The position numbers and the translations under genes were made by a program. Below are positions 1 to 8,865 of a DNA stretch of 64,000 nt, piece after piece. Where the stretch lies: positions 124,001 to 188,000 of the forward strand of contig JAEFAR010000001.1 of the NCBI GenBank assembly GCA_016287675.1. Reading direction: 5' to 3'. The DNA is from Lachnospiraceae bacterium. GTDB taxonomy: Bacteria; Bacillota; Clostridia; Lachnospirales; Lachnospiraceae. The notes below the pieces were generated by a model, which was not told where the DNA came from, did not search any database, and saw nothing but the letters and a program-made list of their open reading frames with translations. Positions within the stretch are counted from its first letter, which is position 1; each line of letters begins with the position of its first letter.

Positions 1-617
1 TGTCGATCCCCTTCGACAGAAGCAAGGTTTTCGTAACTCTTGAATCAAAAGTTTTCGGTATCGGACTTGAAGCATACACTGCCGGATCTGCGGAATTCTG
101 CATGAATTACGTAAATTCCAGACATATAACTCCTCTCATGGATAATGGACATTATCATCCTACAGAGATGGTTTCAGACAAGATTTCTTCCATGCTCCTG
201 TTCAATGACAGAATTGCTCTCCATGTAACGAGACCCATGAGATGGGATTCGGACCATGTAGTTCTTTTTGACGATGAGACAAAGGAGATCATGAAGGAGA
301 TCGTTCGCGCAAAGGCTACGGACAGAGTCTTCATCGCAACGGATTACTTCGATGCTTCCATCAACCGCATCAGTGCATGGGTTACCGGACTTCGCTCCGT
401 ACAGAAGGCACTTCTCTATGCACTTCTTGAGCCCGCCTGCCTTAAGGAACTGCAGGATAAGGCGGATTTCACCCAGCTCATGGTGCGTCAGGAAGAACTT
501 AAGACCATGCCTTTCGGAACAGTCTGGGAAGAGTACTTAAAGCGTGAGAACGTGACTTCGGATTACTACAGTGTGATCAGGAAGTACGAGGATGAGGTTC
601 TCACAAAGAGAAATTAA
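1..617 (+). CDS. rhaA: L-rhamnose isomerase, C-terminal part (cut by window edge)
   Basis: Converts L-rhamnose to L-rhamnulose in the cytoplasm, the first step of rhamnose catabolism. The reading frame is open from base 3 and the start lies outside the window, so only about the last 204 residues are present. The stretches ALHVTRPMRWDSDHVVLFDD and FDASINRISAWV are hallmarks of RhaA and match the E. coli enzyme closely from memory; the segment HITPLMDNGHYHPTEMVSDK belongs to the metal/substrate-binding part of the TIM-barrel enzyme. A strong hairpin terminator follows the stop directly. No other rhamnose genes are visible, so rhaB/rhaD/rhaM would have to be upstream. Confidence 0.93.
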   Translation, partial: SIPFDRSKVFVTLESKVFGIGLEAYTAGSAEFCMNYVNSRHITPLMDNGHYHPTEMVSDKISSMLLFNDRIALHVTRPMRWDSDHVVLFDDETKEIMKEIVRAKATDRVFIATDYFDASINRISAWVTGLRSVQKALLYALLEPACLKELQDKADFTQLMVRQEELKTMPFGTVWEEYLKRENVTSDYYSVIRKYEDEVLTKRN

Positions 618-631
618 AAATGTTTTTTGGG

Positions 632-662
632 GATGCCCTTGCTTAAAGGGCATTCTTTTTTT
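632..662 (+). terminator. Rho-independent terminator after rhaA
   Basis: Perfect 8-bp stem (ATGCCCTT / AAGGGCAT, 633-653) with a five-base loop, followed by a run of T from 655. It separates rhaA from the next transcription unit. Confidence 0.85.
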
Positions 663-693
663 ATAATTCAATGGTAGTATTAACTGTATTTGA

Positions 694-721
694 TTGCAAA
701 TCTGACAAAATGTGATACAAT
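694..721 (+). promoter_or_regulatory. Predicted sigma-A promoter for the alcohol dehydrogenase gene
   Basis: TTGCAA (694-699), 16-bp spacer, TACAAT (716-721) with a TG at -15 (TGTGATACAAT). A 6-bp inverted repeat, CGTGAA / TTCACG at about 730-747, overlaps the predicted transcription start and could be an operator. The leader to the ATG is about 100 bases. Confidence 0.5.
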
Positions 722-831
722 TGTGTAGACGTGAACAATCATTCACGACAAGGGCGTAGAGACAGGATATGCCTCATCAAGGATCTTGAACTGCCGTACC
801 TGTCCCGGCGGTTCATTATAGGAGAAGATTT

Positions 832-2043
832 ATGAATGTATTCAGAAAAGCATGGTGCAGAACATTTCAGATGGGCATGAACATCGTTTTACCTCTCATG
901 CCTTACAGAGAGCCGAAATTACTGGAGGGCATCAACGGTATTGTAAAATGCCTTAAGGAACACGACACGGACAATTGCATCCTGGTAACGGATAAGGGTA
1001 TCCGCGGTCTCGGACTCACAAAGCCTCTGGAAGATCTTTTGGAAAAAGAAGGGATCAAATGCTGCGTTTTTGATGATACGGTAGCAAATCCCACAATAGC
1101 AAATGTTGAAGCCGCAAGAGAAATGTATCTTTCAAACGGATGCAAGGCCATCATCGCCTTCGGCGGCGGTTCATCCATGGACTGCGCAAAGGGACTTGGA
1201 GCAAGGATCACACGTCCCGGCACATCTTTAAAGAAGATGAGAGGACTCATGAAAGTAAGAAAGAAGCTGCCTCTCCTTATTGCGGTTCCCACAACTGCAG
1301 GAACCGGAAGTGAGACCACCGTAAGTGCGGTCATCACCGACGGAGAGACACATTTTAAATACGTTATCAATGATTTTCCACTGATCCCGGAATACGCTGC
1401 TCTTGAGCCTGATGTGACTCTCGGACTTCCCGGGGGACTCACCGCTACTACGGGAATGGATGCCATGACCCATTCCGTTGAAGCCTTTATCGGTCATGCG
1501 ACAACAAAGAAAACAAGGGCTGCGGCCATCGAATCCGTGAAGCTCATTCTCGAAAACCTTGAGAAGGTCTATGCAAACGGGCAGGACAGAGAAGGAAGGG
1601 CAAAGATGCTGAGAGCTTCCTATCTCGGCGGCTGTGCTTTTACAAGAAGCTATGTGGGTTACGTTCATGCAGTGGCTCACAGCCTCGGAGGACAGTACGG
1701 GATCCCTCACGGTCTCGCAAATGCCGTTCTGCTTCCTCATGTGCTTGAAATGTACGGCTCTTCCGCTCACAAAAAGCTTTCAGAGCTGGCAAAGGCAGTG
1801 GGACTGGTTCCGGAATCCACCGAAACTGCGGAAGCGGCTCATGCCTTTATTGAAAAGATCAAACAGATGAATGCGAACATGAACATTCCCACTACCCTTA
1901 AAGGCATTAAGGAAGAGGATATTCCCATGATGGCAGAGCATGCGGATAAGGAAGGAAATCCTCTGTATCCCGTTCCCGTTCTCTGGGATAAGAATGAGCT
2001 TGAAAAGGTCTACAGAAGAGTGATGGAAACTGAGTCAAAATAA
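832..2043 (+). CDS. Iron-containing alcohol dehydrogenase
   Basis: NAD(P)-dependent, metal-dependent group III alcohol dehydrogenase of the FucO/AdhB type, cytoplasmic. Residues 111-120 (GGGSSMDCAK) form the nucleotide-binding loop and 153-161 (PTTAGTGSE) the second family signature. By alignment to FucO the metal ligands are D210, H214, H279 and H293, all present. At 403 residues it is slightly longer than FucO because of an N-terminal extension. The start is supported by GGAG nine bases upstream. It lies just downstream of rhaA but has its own promoter and is cut off by a terminator. FucO homologs often act as lactaldehyde reductases in deoxysugar catabolism, so a role beside rhamnose isomerase is attractive but inferred; substrate is not predictable from sequence. 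Confidence 0.88.
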   Translation: MNVFRKAWCRTFQMGMNIVLPLMPYREPKLLEGINGIVKCLKEHDTDNCILVTDKGIRGLGLTKPLEDLLEKEGIKCCVFDDTVANPTIANVEAAREMYLSNGCKAIIAFGGGSSMDCAKGLGARITRPGTSLKKMRGLMKVRKKLPLLIAVPTTAGTGSETTVSAVITDGETHFKYVINDFPLIPEYAALEPDVTLGLPGGLTATTGMDAMTHSVEAFIGHATTKKTRAAAIESVKLILENLEKVYANGQDREGRAKMLRASYLGGCAFTRSYVGYVHAVAHSLGGQYGIPHGLANAVLLPHVLEMYGSSAHKKLSELAKAVGLVPESTETAEAAHAFIEKIKQMNANMNIPTTLKGIKEEDIPMMAEHADKEGNPLYPVPVLWDKNELEKVYRRVMETESK

Positions 2044-2051
2044 ATAAATCC

Positions 2052-2080
2052 TTGACTTTTGACCCACATTATTGTATTCT
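2052..2080 (+). promoter_or_regulatory. Predicted sigma-A promoter of the pheST leader
   Basis: TTGACT (2052-2057), exact 17-bp spacer, TATTCT (2075-2080). It lies immediately upstream of the T-box leader, so transcription would start near 2087. Confidence 0.6.
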
Positions 2081-2087
2081 TCAAAAA

Positions 2088-2293
2088 AGCGATGAAGATG
2101 CGTAAGTAGTTTTCCCGGAGGGCAAAATCAGAGAGCCTGCGGTTGGTGCGAGCAGGTCGGGGCAGAGAAAATGAATTTCAACATCGGAGCAAAAGTTAAT
2201 CCCTGTGAGAGCAGGCGTATGTGCCTGAAGATGGGTGGTACCGCGGGTAAATCTCGTCCCATGTGAGCAAAGCTCATGTGGGACTTTCTTTTT
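2088..2293 (+). promoter_or_regulatory. T-box riboswitch (tRNA-Phe responsive) controlling pheST
   Basis: The leader has the conserved T-box sequence GGGTGGTACCGCGG (about 2233-2246); its TGGT would pair with the ACCA end of an uncharged tRNA with discriminator A. An intrinsic terminator follows: arms 2256-2268 and 2272-2284 pair over 13 bp with two G-U pairs, then a T-rich tract. A TTC phenylalanine codon at 2177-2179, inside an upstream bulged hairpin, is the likely specifier, consistent with the downstream pheS. In this class, uncharged tRNA-Phe stabilises the antiterminator and allows pheST transcription. The specifier pairing was judged by eye, not folded. Confidence 0.9.
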
Positions 2294-2323
2294 ACATTTT
2301 TATAATCAGTTACGGAGGAAGAT

Positions 2324-3373
2324 ATGCAAAACTTAGAAGAGTTAAAGACGAGCATAGCAGCGATCAAGGAGGAGATACTTAAAGGTACTTCTGACCTCAC
2401 AAATTCCAAAGAGGTCTATGAATTCAAAAAGAGTTTCCTGGATCCCAAGCTGGGTAAGATCAGCCAGCTCATGAAGGGAATGAAGGACATCCCCGGAGAG
2501 CTCAGAGCGGATTTCGGTAAGGGTGTTAATGAGCTCAAGAACTGGGCCGGAGAGCACTTCAATGAGATCGATGAGAAGATGAAAGCCGCAGAGGCCAAAA
2601 AGCGTTACGAAAGTGAGAAGATCGACGTTACAATGCCCGCGACCCATTCCATGAAGGGCTATCTTCACCCCGTAACCCAGATCAGGAACAGAGTGATAGA
2701 CATTTTTGCGTCTATGGGCTTTGAAGTGGTTGAGACAAAGGAAATTGAAAATGATTACTATAACTTCACCGCTCTGAACACTCCTCAGGATCACCCCGCA
2801 AGAGACATGCAGGATACTTTCTATCTTTCACCCGAATTCCTTCTTGCGACTCAGACATCTGCCGCTCAGATACATACAATGGAAAAGAAAAAGCCCCCCA
2901 TCAAGATGGTGGCTGCTCCCGGAAAGGTTTTCCGTTCCGATGACGATGCGACCCATTCTCCCATGTTCCATCAGATCGAAGGACTTGTGGTAGATAAGAA
3001 GATAACATTGTGCGATCTTCAGGGGATGCTGGATGTACTTGTGGCAAACCTCTTCGGAGAGGGCACAAAGACAAGGCTTCGTCCTTCCTACTTCCCTTTC
3101 ACCGAGCCCTCGGTTGAAGTGGACGTGAGCTGCTTCGAATGCGGCGGTAAGGGATGCAGGCTTTGCAAGGGAACAGGATGGATCGAGGTTCTCGGTGCAG
3201 GTATCGTTAACAGAAAGGTCCTCGAAAACTGCAACATCGATCCTGATGAGTACTCAGGTCTGGCCTTCGGTTGCGGTCTTGAAAGACTCGCAATGCTCAA
3301 GTACGGCATCAACAACATCAAGATGCTTTACGAATCGGATCTCAGAGTGCTTGAACAGATCGATGACAAATAG
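2324..3373 (+). CDS. pheS: Phenylalanine--tRNA ligase alpha subunit
   Basis: Catalytic subunit of the alpha2-beta2 class II synthetase that charges tRNA-Phe. The first ~90 residues are helical and form the tRNA-contacting coiled coil. The core then shows class II motif 2 ([19 protein letters not shown]) and motif 3 ([14 protein letters not shown]) near the C-terminus, plus the family segment with [20 protein letters not shown]. Length of 349 is normal. The start has ACGGAGGAAG six bases upstream. It is preceded by a T-box leader and followed 34 bases later by pheT. Confidence 0.97.
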   Translation: MQNLEELKTSIAAIKEEILKGTSDLTNSKEVYEFKKSFLDPKLGKISQLMKGMKDIPGELRADFGKGVNELKNWAGEHFNEIDEKMKAAEAKKRYESEKIDVTMPATHSMKGYLHPVTQIRNRVIDIFASMGFEVVETKEIENDYYNFTALNTPQDHPARDMQDTFYLSPEFLLATQTSAAQIHTMEKKKPPIKMVAAPGKVFRSDDDATHSPMFHQIEGLVVDKKITLCDLQGMLDVLVANLFGEGTKTRLRPSYFPFTEPSVEVDVSCFECGGKGCRLCKGTGWIEVLGAGIVNRKVLENCNIDPDEYSGLAFGCGLERLAMLKYGINNIKMLYESDLRVLEQIDDK

Positions 3374-3407
3374 GAACAATTCGCTATAAAAGCAGGAGGA
3401 TTAGAAA

Positions 3408-5828
3408 ATGTTAGTACCGCTTAGCTGGTTAAAAGATTATGTAGATATAGATGTTGAACCTCACGTACTTGAAGAGAAGCTCTTCGGCTGCGGATTTGAG
3501 GTTGAGGAACTTAATGAAGTCGGAAAGGACATTTCCGGAGTTGTTGTGGGACTGGTCACCGAATGCGATCCCATTCCCGACACACATTTACACGTTTGCA
3601 AGGTGGATGTGGGTGAAGGAGAACCCCTTCAGATCTGCTGCGGAGCGGACAATGTCTGTGCAGGGAAGAAATTCCCCGTTGCAAAGGTGGGGGCACAGGT
3701 TTATGCTACAGCCAAGGACCATGTGACTGTTGAAGGCGTCATGAAGATCGGTAAAGGAAAGCTCAGAGGATACGATTCGTTCGGTATGCTCTGTTCCGGA
3801 ACCGAGCTGGGTGTCAGCGAAGACATGTATCCCGGTGCAGGCTATAACGGACTTTTGGTACTTCCCGACGATGCTGTGGTGGGAAGCGATGTAAAGCCCA
3901 TCCTCGGACTTGATGAATGGATCTTTGACATCTCGGTAACAGCCAACAGACCTGACTGCCAGAGCATCTTCGGCATTGCGAGGGAAGTTGCGGCTGTTCT
4001 TGAAAAGCCTCTTAAGACTCCCGATCTTTCCTACACCGAAAGCGGTGTAACGAAAGAAGGATTCAAGGTTACGGTGGAAGCACCCGAGCTTTGCCCCAGA
4101 TACATCGGACACTATGTTTCGGATGTAAAGATCGGGGATTCACCCGCATGGATGAAGAGAAGACTTGCACTTGTGGGCATCAATGCCATCTCAAATATAG
4201 TTGATATTACCAATTACATCCTGATCGAGCTTGGTCAGCCTATGCATGCATTTGATGAAGCCTTCCTTGAAAAGGGAGAGATCTGCGTCCGCAGGGCAAA
4301 GGAAAACGAGAAGATAGTGACCCTGGACGAGAAGGAATTTGCTTTGAATCCCAACAACCTTGTGATCTGCGACGGCGTAAAGCCTGTTGCTCTTGCGGGC
4401 ATCATGGGAGGACTTAATTCTGAGATAAGAGAGACCACCACCGGCGTGGTTTTTGAAGCTGCAAAGTTCATGAGAGACAACATCCGCAAGACTTCAAGAG
4501 CTCTGGGCCAGTCTTCCGATTCTTCCGCCCGTTTCGCAAAGGGAGTGGATGAGTACACCACCATCATGGCCATGAAGAGAGCACTTCACCTTGTTGAGGA
4601 GCTGGGCTGCGGTAAAGTCTCCTCCACTCATGTGGACAGAAATTCCGGTAATTCAGTGGAACCTCGTGAAATGAAGGCTTCCTTAAAGAAAGTAAATGAT
4701 GTTCTGGGCATCGAAGTACCTGTTAAGGATGTTGAACGCATCCTTACTAACCTGAATTTTGCACCTGTTATCAAGGGGGATGAGCTGACTGTCATGATTC
4801 CTGCCTATCGTGAGGATATGGAGAGCTTCCCCGACATTTCCGAGGAACTCATCCGTATGTACGGTTACGAGCACGTGGTTCCCACATTTCTTGCGGATGC
4901 CACGGTTACTTCCGGCGGACTCACTCTTAAGCAGAAGACTGAGCTTAAGATCAAGAGGACACTTTGCGCCTGCGGTGCATCGGAAGGCATACATTACTCC
5001 TTCATTTCCCCTTCGGATCTTGATCTCATCAATCTTCCCGAAGATGCAGATGAGAGAAAAGCCATCCGTATACTGAATCCCATAAACGAAGATCTTTCTG
5101 TTATGAGAACAACACTCGTTCCCCAGATGATCCATGCTATGGGAAGAAACGAAAAGAGGGGCAGACTTTACGGAAGACTGTTTGAACTTGGCAACCGCTT
5201 TGTGGCTGACGAGCTTCCTCTTAAGGATTATCCCGATGAGAGGGCAACACTTTCCATCGGAGCATTCGGAGACAACGAGAACTTCTTTACTCTTAAGAGC
5301 ATGGTTGAAGCTGTTGCAGGTTCTCTGAATCTTGTATTTGAGTACGAGGAAGCGGAAAAGCCCTTCCTTCATCCCTACAGAACTGCAAGGATCCTTTGCA
5401 ACAGCGAGGAGATCGGTTTCATGGGACAGATCACCTACGAGATACAGAAGGCTGAGGACATGAGAACGCCCGGCTTTGTGGCTCAGATCGACCTTAAGAG
5501 TCTTGAGCAGTACTATGCAATAGAGCCCAAGTTTGTTCCCCTTCCCAAGTTCGACATTGAGAAGCGTGATCTTGCCATCGTCATGGACAGGAACGTTACC
5601 TGCGGTCAGGCTGAGAGCATCATTAAGGGTGCGTGCCGTTTCGTTACCGATGTACAGCTCTTCGACGTTTTCGAAGGAGCGCAGATCGGAGCTGACAAGA
5701 AGTCACTTGCCTTCACCGTGACCTTTACTCCCGGGGATGAAGCATTCGGAGACGGTGCTGTGGACGGTTATGTGGCAAAGATCCTTAAGAATCTTAAATT
5801 CCACCTGAACGCCGAGCTTCGTTCTTAA
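3408..5828 (+). CDS. pheT: Phenylalanine--tRNA ligase beta subunit
   Basis: Non-catalytic and editing subunit of phenylalanyl-tRNA synthetase; forms the heterotetramer with PheS. In order: N-terminal EMAP/tRNA-binding OB domain (about 40-155), B3/B4 editing domain (about 210-385), B5 domain (about 400-475), the core-like domain, and a C-terminal ferredoxin-fold anticodon-binding domain beginning near PLPKFDIEKRDLAIVMD. The 806 residues fit the usual bacterial length. GGAGGATTAG precedes the ATG. It is cotranscribed with pheS and so shares T-box control. Confidence 0.97.
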   Translation: MLVPLSWLKDYVDIDVEPHVLEEKLFGCGFEVEELNEVGKDISGVVVGLVTECDPIPDTHLHVCKVDVGEGEPLQICCGADNVCAGKKFPVAKVGAQVYATAKDHVTVEGVMKIGKGKLRGYDSFGMLCSGTELGVSEDMYPGAGYNGLLVLPDDAVVGSDVKPILGLDEWIFDISVTANRPDCQSIFGIAREVAAVLEKPLKTPDLSYTESGVTKEGFKVTVEAPELCPRYIGHYVSDVKIGDSPAWMKRRLALVGINAISNIVDITNYILIELGQPMHAFDEAFLEKGEICVRRAKENEKIVTLDEKEFALNPNNLVICDGVKPVALAGIMGGLNSEIRETTTGVVFEAAKFMRDNIRKTSRALGQSSDSSARFAKGVDEYTTIMAMKRALHLVEELGCGKVSSTHVDRNSGNSVEPREMKASLKKVNDVLGIEVPVKDVERILTNLNFAPVIKGDELTVMIPAYREDMESFPDISEELIRMYGYEHVVPTFLADATVTSGGLTLKQKTELKIKRTLCACGASEGIHYSFISPSDLDLINLPEDADERKAIRILNPINEDLSVMRTTLVPQMIHAMGRNEKRGRLYGRLFELGNRFVADELPLKDYPDERATLSIGAFGDNENFFTLKSMVEAVAGSLNLVFEYEEAEKPFLHPYRTARILCNSEEIGFMGQITYEIQKAEDMRTPGFVAQIDLKSLEQYYAIEPKFVPLPKFDIEKRDLAIVMDRNVTCGQAESIIKGACRFVTDVQLFDVFEGAQIGADKKSLAFTVTFTPGDEAFGDGAVDGYVAKILKNLKFHLNAELRS

Positions 5829-5890
5829 AACAGCTGCGGGCTGTTCATTGCCCGATGAAATGTCGGGCGCCAAGAAGATAAGGAATTGAT

Positions 5891-6511
5891 ATGATCATAC
5901 ACACTATGACGCTGAATGCGTTACTCACCAACACCTATTTCATTTACAATGAAGAGACGTTGGAAACCATAATCGTTGATCCTGCATGGGATTCAAAGGA
6001 CATCACGGGCTACATCGAGAAAAATGGTCTGAAGCCCGTTGCTGTGCTCTTAACCCATGGGCATTTTGATCACATTTACGGTGTCAGAATGCTGCAGGAT
6101 AAGGGTGTTACCGTTATCGCTCCGGAAAAGGAAAAAGAACTTCTGGGTGATGTGGAGATGAACCTCTCCAAAAGGTTCAAAAAACCTGTTTCGGCTGTGC
6201 CCGATAAGACTGTGACGGATGGTGATGTTCTTGAACTGGCAGGCTTTTCGGTCCGTGTGATCGAAACTCCCGGACACACATCCGGCTCTGTCTGCTACGA
6301 ATTTCCAAAGCAGAATGTGATCTTTACCGGAGACACGCTGTTCAACGGTACCATAGGCAGAACAGATGTACCTACCGGAGATTGGGAAGTGGAATGTGAT
6401 TCGGTAAGAAACAAGCTTTTCGTACTTCCCGAAAAGATGATCTGCTATCCCGGCCATGGAAGCACCACCACCATAGGCCATGAAAAAATGTTCAATACGG
6501 CGGTAAACTAA
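5891..6511 (+). CDS. Metallo-beta-lactamase-fold hydrolase (glyoxalase II-like)
   Basis: Small cytoplasmic metal-dependent hydrolase of the MBL superfamily. The signature THGHFDH (55-61) supplies metal ligands H56, H58, D60 and H61; H129 in ETPGHTSGS, D148 in FTGDTLF and H189 in CYPGHG complete the two-metal site. At 206 residues it lacks the C-terminal helical domain of true glyoxalase II, like the YcbL/GloB-like proteins of Firmicutes. It follows pheT after 62 bases, with no terminator seen, so readthrough from the T-box unit is possible. AGGAATTG precedes the start. Substrate unknown; a thioester hydrolase is the family guess. Confidence 0.85.
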   Translation: MIIHTMTLNALLTNTYFIYNEETLETIIVDPAWDSKDITGYIEKNGLKPVAVLLTHGHFDHIYGVRMLQDKGVTVIAPEKEKELLGDVEMNLSKRFKKPVSAVPDKTVTDGDVLELAGFSVRVIETPGHTSGSVCYEFPKQNVIFTGDTLFNGTIGRTDVPTGDWEVECDSVRNKLFVLPEKMICYPGHGSTTTIGHEKMFNTAVN

Positions 6512-6536
6512 AGAAAAAGAGAAGGGAGAGGTTACT

Positions 6537-7844
6537 ATGATTAACGAGATCAAGAAAACTTTTGATGATGCGGTAAACAAGATCAGGAAAGATGTTGTTC
6601 CCGCCATTAAAAACGAGTACTATCCCAAGTTTAAAGAAGGACTCGATCAGGCATATGATAAGACTATGGAAACAGTGGACGGCCTGATGGGAAACGCTGC
6701 AAGAAACTGCAGTTTCACTGCATCGGACCTTGCTCGGGATGAGTTCATGCTTAAGGGAAAGTTTGCAAGCAACGGATACGACTGGTGGTGGCACAGCTTT
6801 ACGGGGCATGACAAAGAAACCGGTGAAGAAAAGTCTTTCTTCGTTGAGTACTTTACCGTAAATCCCGCTTTGGCCGAAGATGAGCCTGTTTTGGGGCAGG
6901 ATCCTGACAACCAGGAAATGGGCAAAAAGCCGTCCTACGTGATGGTAAAGTGCGGAGCTTGGGGACCGAATGCCAAGCAGCTTCACAGATTCTTCCCCTG
7001 GAAGGATGTAAAGATCAATCCCAATGCACCTTTTTCTCTTGAGGCGGAGGACTGTTACTGCTCTGAAGGAAGGATAGCGGGAAGCGTTGAGATCTCCGAA
7101 GAGGAGGCCAAGCTTCATCCCGAATGGATGTGCGATGCGGGAAAGATGAAGTGGAACCTTTCGGTTGATAAAAAGATTGCCTTTAACGTGGGTTACGGAG
7201 CTTCCAAGCCTGTTCGTATGTCTGAAGCCTTTGAGATGTTCTGGCATGCGGAAGGCATGAAGACCGAGTACACGGGAATGATAGAGTACGACGGAAGAGA
7301 GTACATCGTACGCGGAGAGGATTCCTTCGGCTACGCCGACAAGAACTGGGGATCCGATTTTACTTCTCCCTGGGTATGGCTTTCATCCAACAATCTTACA
7401 TCAAAGAAAACAGGCAAACGTCTCACAAATTCCGTATTCGATATCGGAGGCGGAAGCCCCGGGATCGGAGGATTTGAACTCCCTGACAAGCTTCTGGGAG
7501 CCATGTATTACGAAGGGACTGAGATGGAATTCAATTTCACCAAGGTCTGGACCGAGCCCAAGACACGCTTTGAATGTAAAGAGACCGACACCGACATCAT
7601 CTGGCACATTGAACTTCAGAATGCTGCCTATGTGATGCTTACAAATGTCAAATGTAAAAAGTCGGATATGCTTTTGATAAATTACGAAGCACCCGACGGA
7701 TTAAAACTCCACAACCGCCTTTGGAACGGCGGAAACGGAGAGGGGATCGTCAAGCTCTATCGCAAGAACGGAGATGAAAAGGAACTCATCGACGAATTAT
7801 ATGCCCGTAACATCGGCTGCGAATGGGGAGAGTACGACCTGTAA
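6537..7844 (+). CDS. Tocopherol-cyclase-like family protein
   Basis: A 435-residue soluble protein. After an amphipathic N-terminal helix (1-55) come two beta-rich halves. The segment around ADKNWGSDFTSPWVWLSSNN resembles the signature of the tocopherol cyclase Pfam family (PF14249), and GYDWWWHSFTG near residue 80 fits the same lipocalin-like barrel. Bacterial members without a tocopherol pathway are uncharacterised, and this organism has no visible pathway, so a lipid or hydrophobic-ligand enzyme is all that can be inferred. The start has GGGAGAGG seven bases upstream; it sits 25 bases after the hydrolase gene, probably in one transcript. Family call is from memory and needs a profile search. 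Confidence 0.6.
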   Translation: MINEIKKTFDDAVNKIRKDVVPAIKNEYYPKFKEGLDQAYDKTMETVDGLMGNAARNCSFTASDLARDEFMLKGKFASNGYDWWWHSFTGHDKETGEEKSFFVEYFTVNPALAEDEPVLGQDPDNQEMGKKPSYVMVKCGAWGPNAKQLHRFFPWKDVKINPNAPFSLEAEDCYCSEGRIAGSVEISEEEAKLHPEWMCDAGKMKWNLSVDKKIAFNVGYGASKPVRMSEAFEMFWHAEGMKTEYTGMIEYDGREYIVRGEDSFGYADKNWGSDFTSPWVWLSSNNLTSKKTGKRLTNSVFDIGGGSPGIGGFELPDKLLGAMYYEGTEMEFNFTKVWTEPKTRFECKETDTDIIWHIELQNAAYVMLTNVKCKKSDMLLINYEAPDGLKLHNRLWNGGNGEGIVKLYRKNGDEKELIDELYARNIGCEWGEYDL

Positions 7845-7857
7845 AAGAATAAAAAAC

Positions 7858-7891
7858 AAGACTTGCCGGATCTGTTCGACAGGTCTTTTTG
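7858..7891. terminator. Bidirectional terminator between converging genes
   Basis: Stem AAGACTTG (7858-7865) with CAGGTCTT (7880-7887), one G-U pair, followed by T's on the plus strand and preceded by A's (T's for the minus strand). It serves the tocopherol-cyclase-like gene and the converging B6 operon. Confidence 0.7.
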
Positions 7892-7908
7892 TGCCGGTAA
7901 GTTGAGTT

Positions 7909-8865
7909 TCAGGCCTTTACTTCGGTATCCTGTGTGACACGGATGAACAGACCTGCTTTGATGAGGGCGGGACGGATGGCAAGGTAAAATACGGATGCAC
8001 TGATGATGGCGATGATCGCATTTACGAAGGTTGTCATTGCTGTCCATTTTGCAAAGATGGAAGCCACCTGCTGGGGGATTCCGAGGATGTACACCTTGTA
8101 GAAGTAGCCAAGGGTGGGATCCGCAAAAATGTTGAAGACCATTCCGCAGGCGCTGGCAAGAACGGTAACTCCCGTTACGTACTTGGGGTTGTGGGGCTTG
8201 TCGAGCTTAAAGATCTTATGGGCAACCAGACCTACGATCAGACCGATCATCAGCTTTAAAAGGAAGGTTCTGGGAGCGCTTGTTACATAGGCGGTGGTCA
8301 GATCTCCGATGGTCATTCCCACTGCACCTGCGAGTCCCCCGAGATAGCCACCGAGAAGAAGTGCAGCGAGAACGCAGAACACATTACCCAGGTGGAAAGC
8401 TGTTTTTTCTGTACCTACAGGGATGTCGATCTTGAAGACTGCAAAACCGATGTAGCAAAGGGCTGCCATCAGGCCGGCAAGAGCCATTTTCTTAACGTCA
8501 AAGCGCTCAACCACAACAGTTCCCACAAAAGCGTTGTATGCGCCCTTTACGATAAGGGAAAGTGCCAGGAAAAGAGCCACCATTGCGAAGGAGAAGGGAC
8601 GCTCCAGACCCAGTTTCTTATCGGAAAGCTCATCCTTAAGTGCTTTCAGGTGTTCGAGATCTCCACCGGCCGTGCCCGCTTCGACCTGTTCGATCTGTTT
8701 CTTTACGTTACTGAGTTCGTTTCCTACTTCCGTTGATTCCTTAAGGGAATGTCCGTGGGCATATATCGCAAAGGCAAGGGCGGCGGCAAAGATCACGATC
8801 CCTGCGATAAGTAATATGAAACTCTTTTTTCTTTCTCCGTTTTTTGTAAGATCTAAAGTACTCAT
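7909..8865 (-). CDS. ECF transporter S component, probable vitamin B6 uptake (PdxU2-like)
   Basis: Membrane substrate-binding subunit of an energy-coupling-factor importer. Residues ~90-305 hold about six transmembrane helices with the family-like segment HLGNVFCVLAALLLGGYLGG and a conserved AVGMTIGDL. The start codon overlaps the pyridoxamine kinase stop (ATGA), so the two are translationally coupled; together with the divergent MocR regulator this points to pyridoxine/pyridoxal uptake, as reported for PdxU/PdxU2 S components. Odd feature: an extra N-terminal transmembrane helix (about 14-36) followed by a ~50-residue charged coiled-coil-like segment that ordinary ~180-220 residue S components lack. 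The shared EcfA/A'/T module is not in this window. Substrate is inferred from context. Confidence 0.72.
   Translation of the reverse strand: MSTLDLTKNGERKKSFILLIAGIVIFAAALAFAIYAHGHSLKESTEVGNELSNVKKQIEQVEAGTAGGDLEHLKALKDELSDKKLGLERPFSFAMVALFLALSLIVKGAYNAFVGTVVVERFDVKKMALAGLMAALCYIGFAVFKIDIPVGTEKTAFHLGNVFCVLAALLLGGYLGGLAGAVGMTIGDLTTAYVTSAPRTFLLKLMIGLIVGLVAHKIFKLDKPHNPKYVTGVTVLASACGMVFNIFADPTLGYFYKVYILGIPQQVASIFAKWTAMTTFVNAIIAIISASVFYLAIRPALIKAGLFIRVTQDTEVKA

Noticed and set aside
4683-5372. Long antisense frame inside pheT
   Set aside because: pheT is certain from its domains over the whole length; the antisense product has no motif or ribosome site. The same applies to antisense frames inside the alcohol dehydrogenase, GH43, Y-polymerase and oppD genes.
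5829-5890. Hairpin GCCCGA / TCGGGC after pheT as a terminator
   Set aside because: No T tract follows, and the next gene starts within 30 bases, so readthrough is more likely.
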